A stretch of 64,000 nt of DNA from Rhodococcus sp040643435 (lineage in GTDB: Bacteria > Actinomycetota > Actinomycetes > Mycobacteriales > Mycobacteriaceae), in assembly GCF_040643435.1 (NCBI RefSeq), contig NZ_JBEYUH010000018.1:1-64000 (forward strand). The letters are read 5' to 3'. Shown piece after piece: positions 7,803 to 16,418 of this stretch; position 1 is the stretch's first letter; every line of letters starts with the position of its first letter. The position numbers were made by a program, and so were the translations under genes. Below the pieces are notes generated by a model that searched no databases, had not been told where the DNA came from, and worked only from the letters and a program-made list of their open reading frames with translations.

Positions 7803-9332
7803 TCACCTTCCGTGCATGAACTTCAACATGGCCTGCGAGATCTTCAGGTCGCGTTCCGGACGTTCGAGGCTCATGAGCTTGAGCGGCGAGCTGAACTTTG
7901 CCACCGTGACGGACTTGGGCCGGCTGAATTCGCGCAGACCGTCGGCGCCGTGGATCCGGCCGAAGCCCGATTCACCGATGCCGCCGAAGGGCAGTGATGC
8001 GATGGCAGCGAAACCGAGCACGGAGTTGACCGACACCATGCCGTTGCGCAGGCGCTCCGCGAGACGGCGGCCCTTCTTCTTGTCGCGCGTGAAGACGGAT
8101 GCGCCGAGGCCGTAGTTCGTACCGTTGGCACGTTCGACCGCCTCGTCGAGATCGCGAACCTTGTTGACCACGACGGTGGGACCGAAGGTCTCTTCGCACA
8201 CCGCGCTCGACGTCTCGGGCACATCGGTGAGGATGACCGGCTCGACGATGCGTTCCTGCACCGATTCGAGCCCGCCGAGCACGGCCGTACCGCCGGACGA
8301 CAGGGCGTCCTCGATGTGGCTGCGCACGACGTCGACCTGACGCGGAAGAGTCATGGGGCCGTAGGTGGAATCCTCGCCGCCGCCCGGCTTCGCACGCCGG
8401 ACGGTGGCGGTGAGCTTGTCGAGGAACTCGCGGTAGACAGGTTCTTCGACGTAGATGCGCTCCACGCCCGCGCATGTCTGGCCGGCATTGCCGAAGGCGC
8501 CGAAGGCTGCGAACTCGACGGCCTCATCGATGTTGGCGTCGGCTGCGACGATCATCGCGTCCTTGCCACCGCACTCGGCGACGAGCGGGGTGAGGGACTC
8601 GGCGCACACGGCCATGACCTTGCGTGCGGTCGGCCCGGAGCCGGTGAACGCGATCTTGTCGACGCCCGAGCGGACGAGGGCCGCACCCGTTTCACCGAGT
8701 CCGGTGATCACCTGGAAGACGGGCTGGGTGGGAGCGATCGAGTTCCACTTGTCCTCGAGCCACACGGCGACTCCGGGAGTGAGCTCACTCGGCTTGAACA
8801 CGACGGCGTTTCCGGCGGCGAGGGAGTAGGCGATCGAGCCCATGGGCGTGTACACCGGGTAGTTCCACGGGCCGATGACGCCGATGACACCGAGCGGCTT
8901 GTACTCGAGAGTCGCGGCCTGGTTGAAGCTGGCGACACCCGAGGGCACTTTGCGGGGCTTGAGGACCTTCTTCGCATTCTTGGCAGCCCAGTCGAGGTGC
9001 TCGACGGCGAGCATGACTTCGAGAAAGGCGTCGCCGAACGGTTTTCCGGTTTCCTTCGACACCACCGACGCGAGTGAGGTCGCGTCGGATGCGATCGCCT
9101 TCTTGAACTCGAGCAGCCATTCCCGGCGGCCACGGAAGCCCTGTGCTTCCCACCAGCGGGCAGCGACGCGGGCGCGCTCGACGGCAGCACCCACAGCGGC
9201 TTCGTCGGCGATCGGGTATTCGGCGATCACCTCGCCGTTCCGTGGATCGAGGCTGGCGAACGTGTCGTCGGTCGTCGCGGAGGCCTTGCCCGAGGTGGTC
9301 TTCGACTTCGGGCTGGTGAGGTTCTGGGTCAT
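7803..9332 (-). CDS. NAD(P)-dependent aldehyde dehydrogenase family protein
   Basis: 509 aa. Catalytic Glu253 (ECGGKD) and Cys287 (GNAGQTCAG) have the canonical 34-residue spacing, and the cofactor loop FTGSGPTARK and NYPVYTPM region are intact. It oxidises an aldehyde to the acid. ATG at 9332 lies 8 nt after AGGAAG; an upstream GTG at 9341 would abut the ribosome site and is rejected. Divergent from a GntR regulator across a region with three ATCACA-type half-sites, and followed at 4 nt by a DUF2236 oxygenase. Likely induced as a unit by the GntR effector. Confidence 0.92.
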   Translation of the reverse strand: MTQNLTSPKSKTTSGKASATTDDTFASLDPRNGEVIAEYPIADEAAVGAAVERARVAARWWEAQGFRGRREWLLEFKKAIASDATSLASVVSKETGKPFGDAFLEVMLAVEHLDWAAKNAKKVLKPRKVPSGVASFNQAATLEYKPLGVIGVIGPWNYPVYTPMGSIAYSLAAGNAVVFKPSELTPGVAVWLEDKWNSIAPTQPVFQVITGLGETGAALVRSGVDKIAFTGSGPTARKVMAVCAESLTPLVAECGGKDAMIVAADANIDEAVEFAAFGAFGNAGQTCAGVERIYVEEPVYREFLDKLTATVRRAKPGGGEDSTYGPMTLPRQVDVVRSHIEDALSSGGTAVLGGLESVQERIVEPVILTDVPETSSAVCEETFGPTVVVNKVRDLDEAVERANGTNYGLGASVFTRDKKKGRRLAERLRNGMVSVNSVLGFAAIASLPFGGIGESGFGRIHGADGLREFSRPKSVTVAKFSSPLKLMSLERPERDLKISQAMLKFMHGR

Positions 9333-9355
9333 GTTCGACACTTCCTGTGGACCAC

Positions 9356-9396
9356 ATCACATATATTTGATGTGATAACTGTAGTGGACATCACAC
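9356..9396. promoter_or_regulatory. Inverted-repeat half-sites, probable GntR operator
   Basis: ATCACAT (9356-9362), ATGTGAT (9370-9376) and ATCACAC (9390-9396) form two overlapping dyads sharing the middle half-site. They sit between the divergent aldehyde dehydrogenase and GntR genes, where an autoregulated FCD-type GntR repressor normally binds. A cAMP-receptor site (TGTGA-N6-TCACA) is not matched because the spacing is wrong. Confidence 0.6.
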
Positions 9397-9461
9397 TAGG
9401 CGTTCGCGGGCCAATTGGACAACCCCCGTGCGCAGTTGTCCGGATTCCTACAGGAGACATG

Positions 9462-10205
9462 ATGGCGGCACCTACACCCGGTCCCGGGATCACAACCGAT
9501 CCCGCTGCGGCATCCCGACGTTCGGAGGTGCCCATGCGGCGCCGTCCGCAGCTTTCCGACGAGGTGGCGGTGCACCTTCGCGGTTCGATCATGTCCGGTG
9601 CGCTGCGCCCGGGGGATTTCATCCGGCTCGACGAGACTGCTGTCGAACTCGGTGTCAGCGTCACCCCGGTGCGGGAGGCCCTGCTGACGCTGCGCGGCGA
9701 GGGGATGGTCGAGTCCGCCCCGAACCGCGGCTATCGCGTCGCACCACTCACGCGCGGCGATATCGACGACATCTTCTGGTTGCAGGGGCAGATCGCCGTC
9801 GAACTCGCCCTCCGGGCGGTGGATCGTGCTACGCCGGCCGATCTGGAGCGTCTGGCGGAACTCAACGAGCGGTTGCGCATGCTCGTGGTACTTCCGGAGG
9901 GAGTCAGGCCCGACATCGAACGAATCGCGGACGCCGAGTTCGACTTCCACAGAGAACTCAATCGCATCGCGGACAGCCCGAAGCTGGCGTGGTTCCTCAA
10001 CACCGCCTCGCGCACGATCCCGTACCGCCTCTACGCGCGCGACACCGAGTGGGGCACATTGGCCGTCGAGTCGCACATCAAACTGATCGAGGCGATCGCT
10101 GCGCAGGATCACGGCGAGGTGATCACGCAAACGCTCGTGCAGTTCGAGGACGCGGCCGCACGGCTGGTCGCTCACCGTCAGCGAGCGGGGGTCGCCTCCG
10201 GCTAG
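9462..10205 (+). CDS. GntR family regulator, FCD subfamily
   Basis: 247 aa. The winged HTH begins RRRPQLSDEVAVHLRGSIMSG and contains ELGVSVTPVREALLTLRGEGMVE (quoted in part); the C-terminal all-helical FCD domain keeps the metal-site pattern D-FH-ELN (AEFDFHREL) and later His in VESHIKLIEAI. FCD domains bind small carboxylates. ATG at 9462 has AGGAG at 5 nt; ATG at 9534 (GGAGG at 5 nt) would give 223 aa and is a real alternative. It probably controls the divergent aldehyde dehydrogenase/oxygenase pair and perhaps the downstream oxygenase. Confidence 0.9.
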   Translation: MAAPTPGPGITTDPAAASRRSEVPMRRRPQLSDEVAVHLRGSIMSGALRPGDFIRLDETAVELGVSVTPVREALLTLRGEGMVESAPNRGYRVAPLTRGDIDDIFWLQGQIAVELALRAVDRATPADLERLAELNERLRMLVVLPEGVRPDIERIADAEFDFHRELNRIADSPKLAWFLNTASRTIPYRLYARDTEWGTLAVESHIKLIEAIAAQDHGEVITQTLVQFEDAAARLVAHRQRAGVASG

Positions 10206-10294
10206 CGGCTGTCCCCCGGAGGTCCGGGTGGGTCCGGTTCGGTACGGCTGCGAGAGCGGTGACGGTCCGCGGCATGATCGGACCAACTTGGGAC

Positions 10295-10349
10295 TTGCCT
10301 ATCTGAGTACGGGTGTGCACAATTTGAAGTGCAGTGTCGCACCCGTACT
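10295..10349 (+). promoter_or_regulatory. Promoter with overlapping 10-bp-arm dyad
   Basis: TTGCCT (10295-10300), 17-nt spacer, CACAAT (10318-10323) make a plausible promoter for the oxygenase at 10372. AGTACGGGTG (10306-10315) in the spacer and CACCCGTACT (10340-10349) just after the expected start point form an inverted repeat with a 24-nt gap. The placement suits a repressor or a looped site. It does not resemble the ATCACA half-sites at 9356-9396. Confidence 0.45.
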
Positions 10350-10371
10350 TTCGCTCTCAGGAGACTTCCAC

Positions 10372-11253
10372 ATGACGACCCACGCCGAAGACTTCGCGCC
10401 GAGCGTCGCCGGACACGCCCCGGATGTCGATGCCGACGAGCGTCCCTCGCGCATTGCTGTGCCTGCTCAGGCGGGGTCGGTCGACCTGGCCGCTTTCGTC
10501 GGGGAATCGATGCTCCTGCTCGGCGCAGGCGCTACGGTGCTCCTGCAGCTCGCATCACGCGGAGTGGGATACGGCGTCGCCGATCACAGCACCACCCTCC
10601 AGCGGCCGCTCGACCGGTTGCGCACCACGATGACCTACGTCTACGCGGTCACCCTCGGTACCCCCGAGGAAAAGAAACAGATCGTCCGCATGGTGAACAA
10701 GGCGCATGTTCCGGTGCGCTCGGAGAGCTACAACGCCTTCGACCCCGAACTCCAACTGTGGGTCGCCGCCACGCTGTACCGCAACGGTATCGAGATGTAC
10801 CAGCGGATGTTCGGCCCGCTCACCGATGCCGAGATCGAACGGATCTACCGCCAGTCCGCGATATACGGCACCGCGCTGCAGGTCAAGGAAGACATGTGGC
10901 CCGCCACGCGGGAGGACTTCGACAAGTACTGGGACGAGATGATCGCGACCTTCGAGGTCGACGCGAAGGTGCGTTCCTTCACTCGGAACCTGCTCACCGG
11001 CGGTGATGCTCCGCTTCCGGTCCGGGCACTCATGCCCCTGCAGCGGTTCATGACCATCGGTCTGCTTCCGCAGCGCATGCGCGACGAGTTCGCGCTGCCT
11101 TGGACTCCGCGCGACCAGCGCCGGTTCGACCTGTTCTGGAAGGTGGTGCCGCCGATCTACCGCGCGGTGCCCAAGCCGATCCGTCAACTGTCGGCCACGT
11201 ACTACCTGCGCGACATGCGTCGCCGGATGAAGGCCCAGAGGCATCTCATCTGA
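10372..11253 (+). CDS. Oxygenase MpaB family protein (DUF2236), second copy
   Basis: 293 aa. Family landmarks are GESMLLLGAGATVLLQLASRGVGYGVADHS (start of the domain, quoted in part), RPLDRLRTTMTYVYAVTLG, the conserved NKAHVPVRSESYNAFDPELQLWV region with the metal/haem His (quoted in part), and the C-terminal LPWTPRDQRRFDLFW. It is a different subgroup from the protein at 6833-7798. ATG at 10372 has AGGAG at 8 nt. It lies just after the GntR gene in the same direction but has its own promoter-like dyad. The expected role is an oxygenase on a hydrophobic substrate, unproven. Confidence 0.82.
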   Translation: MTTHAEDFAPSVAGHAPDVDADERPSRIAVPAQAGSVDLAAFVGESMLLLGAGATVLLQLASRGVGYGVADHSTTLQRPLDRLRTTMTYVYAVTLGTPEEKKQIVRMVNKAHVPVRSESYNAFDPELQLWVAATLYRNGIEMYQRMFGPLTDAEIERIYRQSAIYGTALQVKEDMWPATREDFDKYWDEMIATFEVDAKVRSFTRNLLTGGDAPLPVRALMPLQRFMTIGLLPQRMRDEFALPWTPRDQRRFDLFWKVVPPIYRAVPKPIRQLSATYYLRDMRRRMKAQRHLI

Positions 11254-11268
11254 CGCTGCGCAAGGACC

Positions 11269-11299
11269 GAAGTGGCCGGACCATGCGTCCGGCCACTTC
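11269..11299. terminator. Bidirectional terminator
   Basis: GAAGTGGCCGGAC (11269-11281) pairs perfectly with GTCCGGCCACTTC (11287-11299) around a 5-nt loop, between two convergent genes. Confidence 0.85.
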
Positions 11300-11323
11300 C
11301 GCGTTGTCCGCCGCAGGTCCGGG

Positions 11324-11800
11324 TCACACGGCGGTGTCGCGCTCGAGGCCGAACCAGTAGTGCTCATCGTTGTCGAACACCAGTGAGCCCTTGCCGTTCA
11401 TCACTCCGACGACCGTGTTGGCGTCGACCTTCTTGAAGTGGTCGAAGACCGGCATTCCGTCGTAGACCATCGTCGCCGTCACCTCACCGCGGAAGACGAT
11501 CTCCCACAGGCTTGCTTCTCCCCGTCCGGTCTTCGTATCGGAGAACAGCCGGCCGTCCTCGTCGTAGCACACCAACGGCTGTACCTCCGAGGCGGAGACG
11601 AAGGTCTTTCCGTACCAACGGGATTTGCCGAGCAGCGTGTGGGTGCGGTGCCCGGTGTCGAAACTGAATCCCTTCCACCGATATCCGACGAGATCGCCGA
11701 TTCCTGCGGGCGTGAGATGTTCCCACAGGGAATCCAGTTCGCGAGGATCGATCCGTTCGGTTCGAGCACGCAGATCTGCAAGTCGCTGGACGACGTCCAT
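11324..11800 (-). CDS. DUF4334 / GXWXG domain protein
   Basis: 158 aa. An N-terminal GXWXG-type segment (LVGYRWKGFSFDTGH) and a C-terminal region with FDHFKKVDANTVVGVMNGKG and HYWFGLER (DUF4334, quoted in part) are typical of this small uncharacterised family. ATG at 11800 is 8 nt after the stop of the alcohol dehydrogenase gene with GGGGGA before it, so it ends a three-gene operon with that gene and the double TetR regulator. It has no assigned activity; a lipocalin-like ligand-binding role is only a guess. Confidence 0.75.
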   Translation of the reverse strand: MDVVQRLADLRARTERIDPRELDSLWEHLTPAGIGDLVGYRWKGFSFDTGHRTHTLLGKSRWYGKTFVSASEVQPLVCYDEDGRLFSDTKTGRGEASLWEIVFRGEVTATMVYDGMPVFDHFKKVDANTVVGVMNGKGSLVFDNDEHYWFGLERDTAV

Positions 11801-11808
11801 GTATCCCC

Positions 11809-12921
11809 CTAGATGTCGAAGGTGAGTACTGCCTTGACGACCTCGCCGGACGTGACGGCCGCGAGGGCATCGTCGAACTTCGTGAAGTCGAAGGTCTGCA
11901 CGAGCTCGTCGACGGGAAAACGTCCGTCGCGCCACAGGGCAGCCAGCTCGGGAAGGAATCGATGGGGATCGATGCCGCCCTCGATGACTCCGGTCAGCGT
12001 TCGCCCGGACAACAGGTGTGTCTGGTCGATCGAGACGGGATTGCGCCCGGGACGCAACCCGAGCGTCGCGCAGACGCCGGGACTGGTGAGGGACGACAGG
12101 GCCTGGCGGATCACGGCCTCGGTGCCCACGGATTCGATCACGTAGTCGGCACCGCCGCCCGTGATCTCCCGAAGCCGTCGCCCGAGATTCTCCTCGTCCT
12201 GGGGAGAGATCACCTCGGTGGCACCGAGTCTGCGCGCCGGACCGTGTCGACGTGGGTTGGGATCGACCCCGATGATGTCCGCGCACTCGGCGATGTGCGC
12301 AGCCGTTACCGCGGCCATTCCCACCGCGCCGAGTCCGAAGACGACGACCGACGAGCCGGATTCGGGGCGCAACACGTGGAGTACCGTGCCGGCGCCCGTT
12401 GCGAAGCCGCATCCCAGCGGGCCGGCGATCGCCACCGGAACGTCGGCCGGAAGCCGCACGGCGTTGCGTTCGGTGGCCACGACGAGCGACGAGAACGACG
12501 ACTGTCCGAACCAGTTGCCGTGCACCGGGGCGCCGTGGGCATCGCGAAGCACGGTCGTGCCGTCACCCCGCACTCCGCCGTAGTTGAGCCGGGCGAAATG
12601 CGTGCAGTAGGCGTGCCGGCCTCGTACACAGTTACGGCACCTGCGGCACGAGTCGAAGCCGAGGACGACCGGGTCGCCGACTCTGAGGCCGGTCACTGCG
12701 GAACCCACTTCGGCGACGACCCCGGCACCTTCGTGTCCCAGCACGGCGGGCGTCGGAAGGGGGACGCCTCCCGCTGCCGCGGTGAGGTCGGTGTGACAGA
12801 TGCCCACTCCGTGGATCCGTACGAGCACCTCGTCGTCGCGAAGTTCGGGCACGGTGACCGTTTCGAGCCGTAGCGGCGAGCCGTACTCGCGGAGCACCGC
12901 CGCGGTCGCAGTGCGGGTCAT
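11809..12921 (-). CDS. Zinc-dependent alcohol dehydrogenase (medium-chain, class III-like)
   Basis: 370 aa. Catalytic zinc ligands Cys42 (GICHTD), His63-Glu64 (GHEGAG) and a Cys in GPLGCGFATGAG are present. Structural zinc cysteines are C92, C95, C98 and C106. The NAD-binding motif is VFGLGAVGMAAV. It oxidises a primary or aromatic alcohol, or reduces the aldehyde. ATG at 12921 overlaps the stop of the upstream regulator gene (ATGA). The length and motifs fit the NAD-dependent aryl or long-chain alcohol dehydrogenases common in rhodococci; the substrate is unknown. Confidence 0.92.
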   Translation of the reverse strand: MTRTATAAVLREYGSPLRLETVTVPELRDDEVLVRIHGVGICHTDLTAAAGGVPLPTPAVLGHEGAGVVAEVGSAVTGLRVGDPVVLGFDSCRRCRNCVRGRHAYCTHFARLNYGGVRGDGTTVLRDAHGAPVHGNWFGQSSFSSLVVATERNAVRLPADVPVAIAGPLGCGFATGAGTVLHVLRPESGSSVVVFGLGAVGMAAVTAAHIAECADIIGVDPNPRRHGPARRLGATEVISPQDEENLGRRLREITGGGADYVIESVGTEAVIRQALSSLTSPGVCATLGLRPGRNPVSIDQTHLLSGRTLTGVIEGGIDPHRFLPELAALWRDGRFPVDELVQTFDFTKFDDALAAVTSGEVVKAVLTFDI

Positions 12922-14207
12922 CGTGCCTCCTCGGGGACGCCCGTCTCTCCGCGCAGGACCGAGAGCATCAACTGCTGCATCCGGCGCTGCCGGGACTCGG
13001 TGGGGTGGAAGTGCATCAGACTTCCCGTGTCTAGGACCAGATTGAGTGCCCCGTGGACGAGGAATCGGCATTCGACGGCGGACAGTTCGGGGCGGAGCTC
13101 GCCGACCAGCCGGGCCCACTCCTCGATGTTGAGCCGCTGGATGTTCCGGAGGTCGCTGCGGTGGTGCGCGGGAAGATTGCCGACCTCCGCAAAGTACACG
13201 GACATGAGTTCGCTGTGTTCGAACGACAGCCGGACGTAGACGTCGGTGAGGACTTCGAGAGCCTGCGCGGGAGTGGTGGACTCGGACAGTGCGGCTGCGA
13301 TCGCCATCGCTACGCGGTCGCCCGCCCGGTGGAAGGCGGCCGCGAGCAGATCGGCCTTGCTCGCGAAGTGCCGGTAGACGCCGGACGCATTGATACCCGC
13401 TGCCGCACCGATCTCTTCGATGCTCACCTCGTGGTAACCGCGAGCATCGAACATCAGCACGGCTTCGTGGAGGAGGACCTCGCGCTTGTTCGCGACGGAC
13501 AGCCCACGCCGTTCGGGGGTCGGTGCAGGCTCGCCGACGTCGGGTACCAGTTCGGTAGCTGCAACCGCCCTGCATGCCTCGAGGAGCAGTTGCTGCAGAC
13601 GCCGGTTGGACAGTGGAGCGCGGTGGGTCGTGATCGAACCGATGACGCTGAGCATCGCGCTGCTGAGAAGAATGCAGTCGTCGTCGGTGAGATCGGGACG
13701 CAACCGCGAGAGCGTCCGGGCGAGATGGCGGTTGAGCGCTCTCATCTTCGTCCGGATCTCGCTGCGGTCCTCGCCGGTGAGATATCGGCGCTCCCAGCGG
13801 TACAGCCCGCCTGTCCGCCGGTTGTCGATGGTGGTGCGGATGAGCGCGAGCAGTTTGCGCTCGAGTTCATCCGCGGGGTCGAGATCGGTACCGTGCGTGA
13901 CGTCGCTCTGCCGGCCGTGTTCGTCGAACTCGGCGAGAGCGCTTCCGAGCGCGTCGGCCAAGGTGACCACGGCGTGGTGGAACAGCGCGTACTTGTTCGG
14001 GAAGTGTCGGTACAGCGCCGGACCGGAGATGCCCACAGCTGTTGCGATCTCGTCGATGCTCACACCGTGATAACCGCGTTCACTGAAGGCTTCGGCCGCG
14101 ACTGCCGCGATCTGCGCCTTGCGATTCTTCGGCCGGCGCCGCACGGCGGGGGCCGGGGAGTCGACTTTCGCGACGGTTCGAGCCCCGACCTGCGCTTGTT
14201 CGGGCAC
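12918..14207 (-). CDS. TetR regulator with two tandem HTH-ligand modules
   Basis: 429 aa, twice the usual TetR length. There are two complete modules: the first HTH reads VSIDEIATAVGISGPALYRHF (about residues 49-70) and the second VSIEEIGAAAGINASGVYRHF (about residues 262-283), each followed by its own helical domain. The two halves are clearly related, so this is an internal duplication or fusion that can form a dimer-like unit within one chain. GTG at 14207 has GGAGG at 4 nt. It leads an operon with the alcohol dehydrogenase and DUF4334 genes and is divergent from the nitronate monooxygenase gene. Similar double TetR proteins exist in mycolata. Confidence 0.9.
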   Translation of the reverse strand: MPEQAQVGARTVAKVDSPAPAVRRRPKNRKAQIAAVAAEAFSERGYHGVSIDEIATAVGISGPALYRHFPNKYALFHHAVVTLADALGSALAEFDEHGRQSDVTHGTDLDPADELERKLLALIRTTIDNRRTGGLYRWERRYLTGEDRSEIRTKMRALNRHLARTLSRLRPDLTDDDCILLSSAMLSVIGSITTHRAPLSNRRLQQLLLEACRAVAATELVPDVGEPAPTPERRGLSVANKREVLLHEAVLMFDARGYHEVSIEEIGAAAGINASGVYRHFASKADLLAAAFHRAGDRVAMAIAAALSESTTPAQALEVLTDVYVRLSFEHSELMSVYFAEVGNLPAHHRSDLRNIQRLNIEEWARLVGELRPELSAVECRFLVHGALNLVLDTGSLMHFHPTESRQRRMQQLMLSVLRGETGVPEEAR

Positions 14208-14345
14208 CCTGCCTCCTCGTCGTGCGTTCTGTTCCGGTCGCGATGACGCGGCGAATGTTCATCGGCGTCAAAGGTAACAGTCGAACCCCTTTCGAAGAAA
14301 CACTACTTTTGAGTAAGAAAGAGCAAAACTGCAGGACAGAGTGTA

Positions 14346-14374
14346 TTGACAAACCGGGTCTCAGCCCGCAAAGT
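14346..14374 (+). promoter_or_regulatory. Possible promoter in AT-richer divergent region
   Basis: TTGACA (14346-14351), 17-nt spacer and CAAAGT (14369-14374) precede the nitronate monooxygenase gene by about 85 nt. The whole gap 14208-14460 is less GC-rich than its surroundings and holds a short TACT-TTTG-AGTA dyad near 14310 that could bind the double TetR protein. I see no gene in it. Confidence 0.35.
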
Positions 14375-14460
14375 TAACCCCAATTCTTCAGTTTCGTCAC
14401 CATCGTCCGCATGCGGAACCGTCGCAACAGCGGCACTTTTCGAAGGACCGAGGAGGACTC

Positions 14461-15450
14461 GTGAGAACCCGATTCACCGAGATTTTCGGGGTCGAGCATC
14501 CCATCGTGCAGGGCGGCATGATGTGGGTCGGCCGAGCCGAACTCGTGGCCGCCGTGGCGGAGGCCGGGGCGCTCGGCTTCATCACCGCGCTGACTCAGCC
14601 CACACCCGAGGATCTCGTACGCGAGATCCAACGGACCCGCGAGCTCACCGACAAGCCGTTCGGCGTCAACCTCACGATCCTGCCCTCGATCAACCCGCCG
14701 CCGTACGCCGAGTACCGCCAGGCGATCATCGATTCGGGTGTGAAGATCGTCGAGACCGCCGGCTTCAATCCCGCCGATCACCTGCCGCATTTCAAGGATG
14801 CAGGCATCAAGGTGATCCACAAGTGCACGAGCGTGCGGCATGCGGTCAAAGCCGAGCGTATCGGTGTCGACGCGGTGAGCATCGACGGCTTCGAGTGCGC
14901 CGGTCATCCGGGGGAGGACGACGTTCCCGGCCTGATCCTCATCCCCGCCGCGACGAGCAAGCTCACCATCCCCGTCATCGCCTCGGGTGGTATTGCAGAT
15001 TCCCGTGGGCTCGTCGCGGCACTCGCGCTCGGAGCGGACGGGGTCAACATGGGCACCCGATTCATGTGCACCGTCGAATCGCCCGTCGCCCAGGAGGTCA
15101 AGGAGCAGATCGTCCGCCACACCGAACGCGACACCAAGCTCATCTTCCGCACGCTGCGCAACACCGCTCGCGTCGCTACCAACGTGGTCAGTGAAGAAGT
15201 GGTCGAGATCGAATCGCGCGGAGCTCGATTCGAGGACATCGCTCATCTCGTCGCCGGTGCTCGGGGGCGGAAGGTGTTCGAGGAGGGCGACATCGACGCC
15301 GGCATCTGGACGGCCGGCCAGAGTCAGGGACTCATTCACGACATCCCGACCGTCGCCGAACTCGTCGAGCGCATGGTCACCGAGGCCGAAGCCGTCATCA
15401 CCGGCCGTCTGAACGACATCGTCGGCGCAGACCGGGCGGTGCGGGCATGA
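14461..15450 (+). CDS. Nitronate monooxygenase / 2-nitropropane dioxygenase family flavoprotein
   Basis: 329 aa TIM-barrel FMN protein: start MRTRFTEIFGVEHPIVQGGMMW (quoted in part), phosphate-binding motif VIASGGIADSRGLVAALALGADGV (quoted in part), and the central HKCTSVRHAVKAE loop. The family oxidises nitronates, but the sequence EGAGHPGEDD-like here (CAGHPGEDD) is found in the many actinobacterial members linked to lipid or sterol CoA metabolism rather than to nitroalkanes. GTG at 14461 follows GAGGAGG. It overlaps the enoyl-CoA hydratase gene by 4 nt, so a role next to an acyl-CoA hydratase, perhaps as an enoyl or dienoyl reductase-like step, is inferred. Confidence 0.85.
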   Translation: MRTRFTEIFGVEHPIVQGGMMWVGRAELVAAVAEAGALGFITALTQPTPEDLVREIQRTRELTDKPFGVNLTILPSINPPPYAEYRQAIIDSGVKIVETAGFNPADHLPHFKDAGIKVIHKCTSVRHAVKAERIGVDAVSIDGFECAGHPGEDDVPGLILIPAATSKLTIPVIASGGIADSRGLVAALALGADGVNMGTRFMCTVESPVAQEVKEQIVRHTERDTKLIFRTLRNTARVATNVVSEEVVEIESRGARFEDIAHLVAGARGRKVFEEGDIDAGIWTAGQSQGLIHDIPTVAELVERMVTEAEAVITGRLNDIVGADRAVRA

Positions 15451-16226
15451 CCGCCACCACCACGGAGAGCCTGCGGTCCGAACTCGCCGACGGCATCCTG
15501 CGACTGACCATCACGCGTCCGCGCCGGATGAACGCGATCGATCTGCCGACGATGAAGACGCTGAGCGAGGCAGTGAAGGCGGGCGGTGCCGACGAGCGTG
15601 TCCGCACGATCGTTCTCACCGGCGAAGGGTCTGCATTCTGTACGGGAGCGGATCTCGTTGCGGGGGCGAAGGATCCTCAGGATCCCGGCGTCGTCATGGA
15701 CACCGCCAACGAACTGATCCGCACGATCGCGTCGGTTCCCGTGCCCGTCATCGCGGCCGTGAACGGCCCCGCAGCGGGAGTCGGCGTCTCGATCGCCCTT
15801 GCCTCCGATCTGACCTACGCGGCGGAGAGTGCCTACTTCCTGCTTGCCTTCGTGAACATCGGGCTGATGCCGGACGGCGGTGCGAGCCTTCTCGTTCCCG
15901 CTGCCATCGGCCGTGCGCGCGCGGCAGAGATGGCACTCCTCGGCGAGCGAGTTTCTGCGCAGGACGCCGACCGGTTCGGACTGGTTGCGAGCACCGTGCC
16001 CGATGCGGAACTTGCCGCGCATGTCGATGCGATCGCGGCGCGAACGGCCGCAGGTCCGCGACGTGCCCTCGAATTGACCAAGCGAGCTCTCAATGCCTCG
16101 ACGCTGGGGGAACTCGACGCTGCGCTCGCACGGGAGAAGGACGGTCAGGTCGAACTCCTCGCTTCTGTGGATTTCGCCGAAGGCGCCATGGCGATGCTGG
16201 AGAAGCGCCCTGCCCGCTTCGCTTGA
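15447..16226 (+). CDS. Enoyl-CoA hydratase/isomerase family protein
   Basis: 259 aa crotonase fold. CoA/oxyanion segments are SAFCTGADLVAGA and AAVNGPAAGVGVSIALASDL (quoted in part), and the active-site region FVNIGLMPDGGAS lacks the first of the two classical hydratase glutamates (Asp-Gly here: LMPDGGAS), so it may be an isomerase or another crotonase. ATG at 15447 overlaps the preceding stop (ATGA). The pair lies immediately upstream of the fadD-mce operon, but a strong hairpin separates them. Confidence 0.85.
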   Translation: MTATTTESLRSELADGILRLTITRPRRMNAIDLPTMKTLSEAVKAGGADERVRTIVLTGEGSAFCTGADLVAGAKDPQDPGVVMDTANELIRTIASVPVPVIAAVNGPAAGVGVSIALASDLTYAAESAYFLLAFVNIGLMPDGGASLLVPAAIGRARAAEMALLGERVSAQDADRFGLVASTVPDAELAAHVDAIAARTAAGPRRALELTKRALNASTLGELDAALAREKDGQVELLASVDFAEGAMAMLEKRPARFA

Positions 16227-16262
16227 GATCCAACCCTCTCCGGAGGATTGCGAATGCACTTC

Positions 16263-16314
16263 CCGGACGGGAGCAGGGGCCGGCATGCTTGTCGGAGCAC
16301 ACGCTCCCGTCCGG
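16263..16314 (+). terminator. Terminator after the hydratase gene
   Basis: CCGGACGGGAGC (16263-16274) pairs exactly with GCTCCCGTCCGG (16303-16314) around a 28-nt loop, 37 nt after the stop. It should insulate the mce operon from the preceding pair. Confidence 0.65.
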
Positions 16315-16418
16315 TGAACCCCACGCTCGAACAGTGCTTCTTGCTGTGCGGCACCCGGTTGCCGTCCTGCGGCCACACTGGATCTAGACACCCGGACTTC
16401 TCGGAATCTCCGTTAACA

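Noticed and set aside
9356..9396. Crp/cAMP-receptor binding site
   Set aside because: TGTGAT and ATCACA half-sites exist, but the spacing and orientation do not give TGTGA-N6-TCACA; a local GntR operator explains them better.
14346..15194. Long Arg-rich plus-strand frame over the nitronate monooxygenase gene
   Set aside because: It is a frame-shifted shadow of the flavoprotein gene, without start signals.
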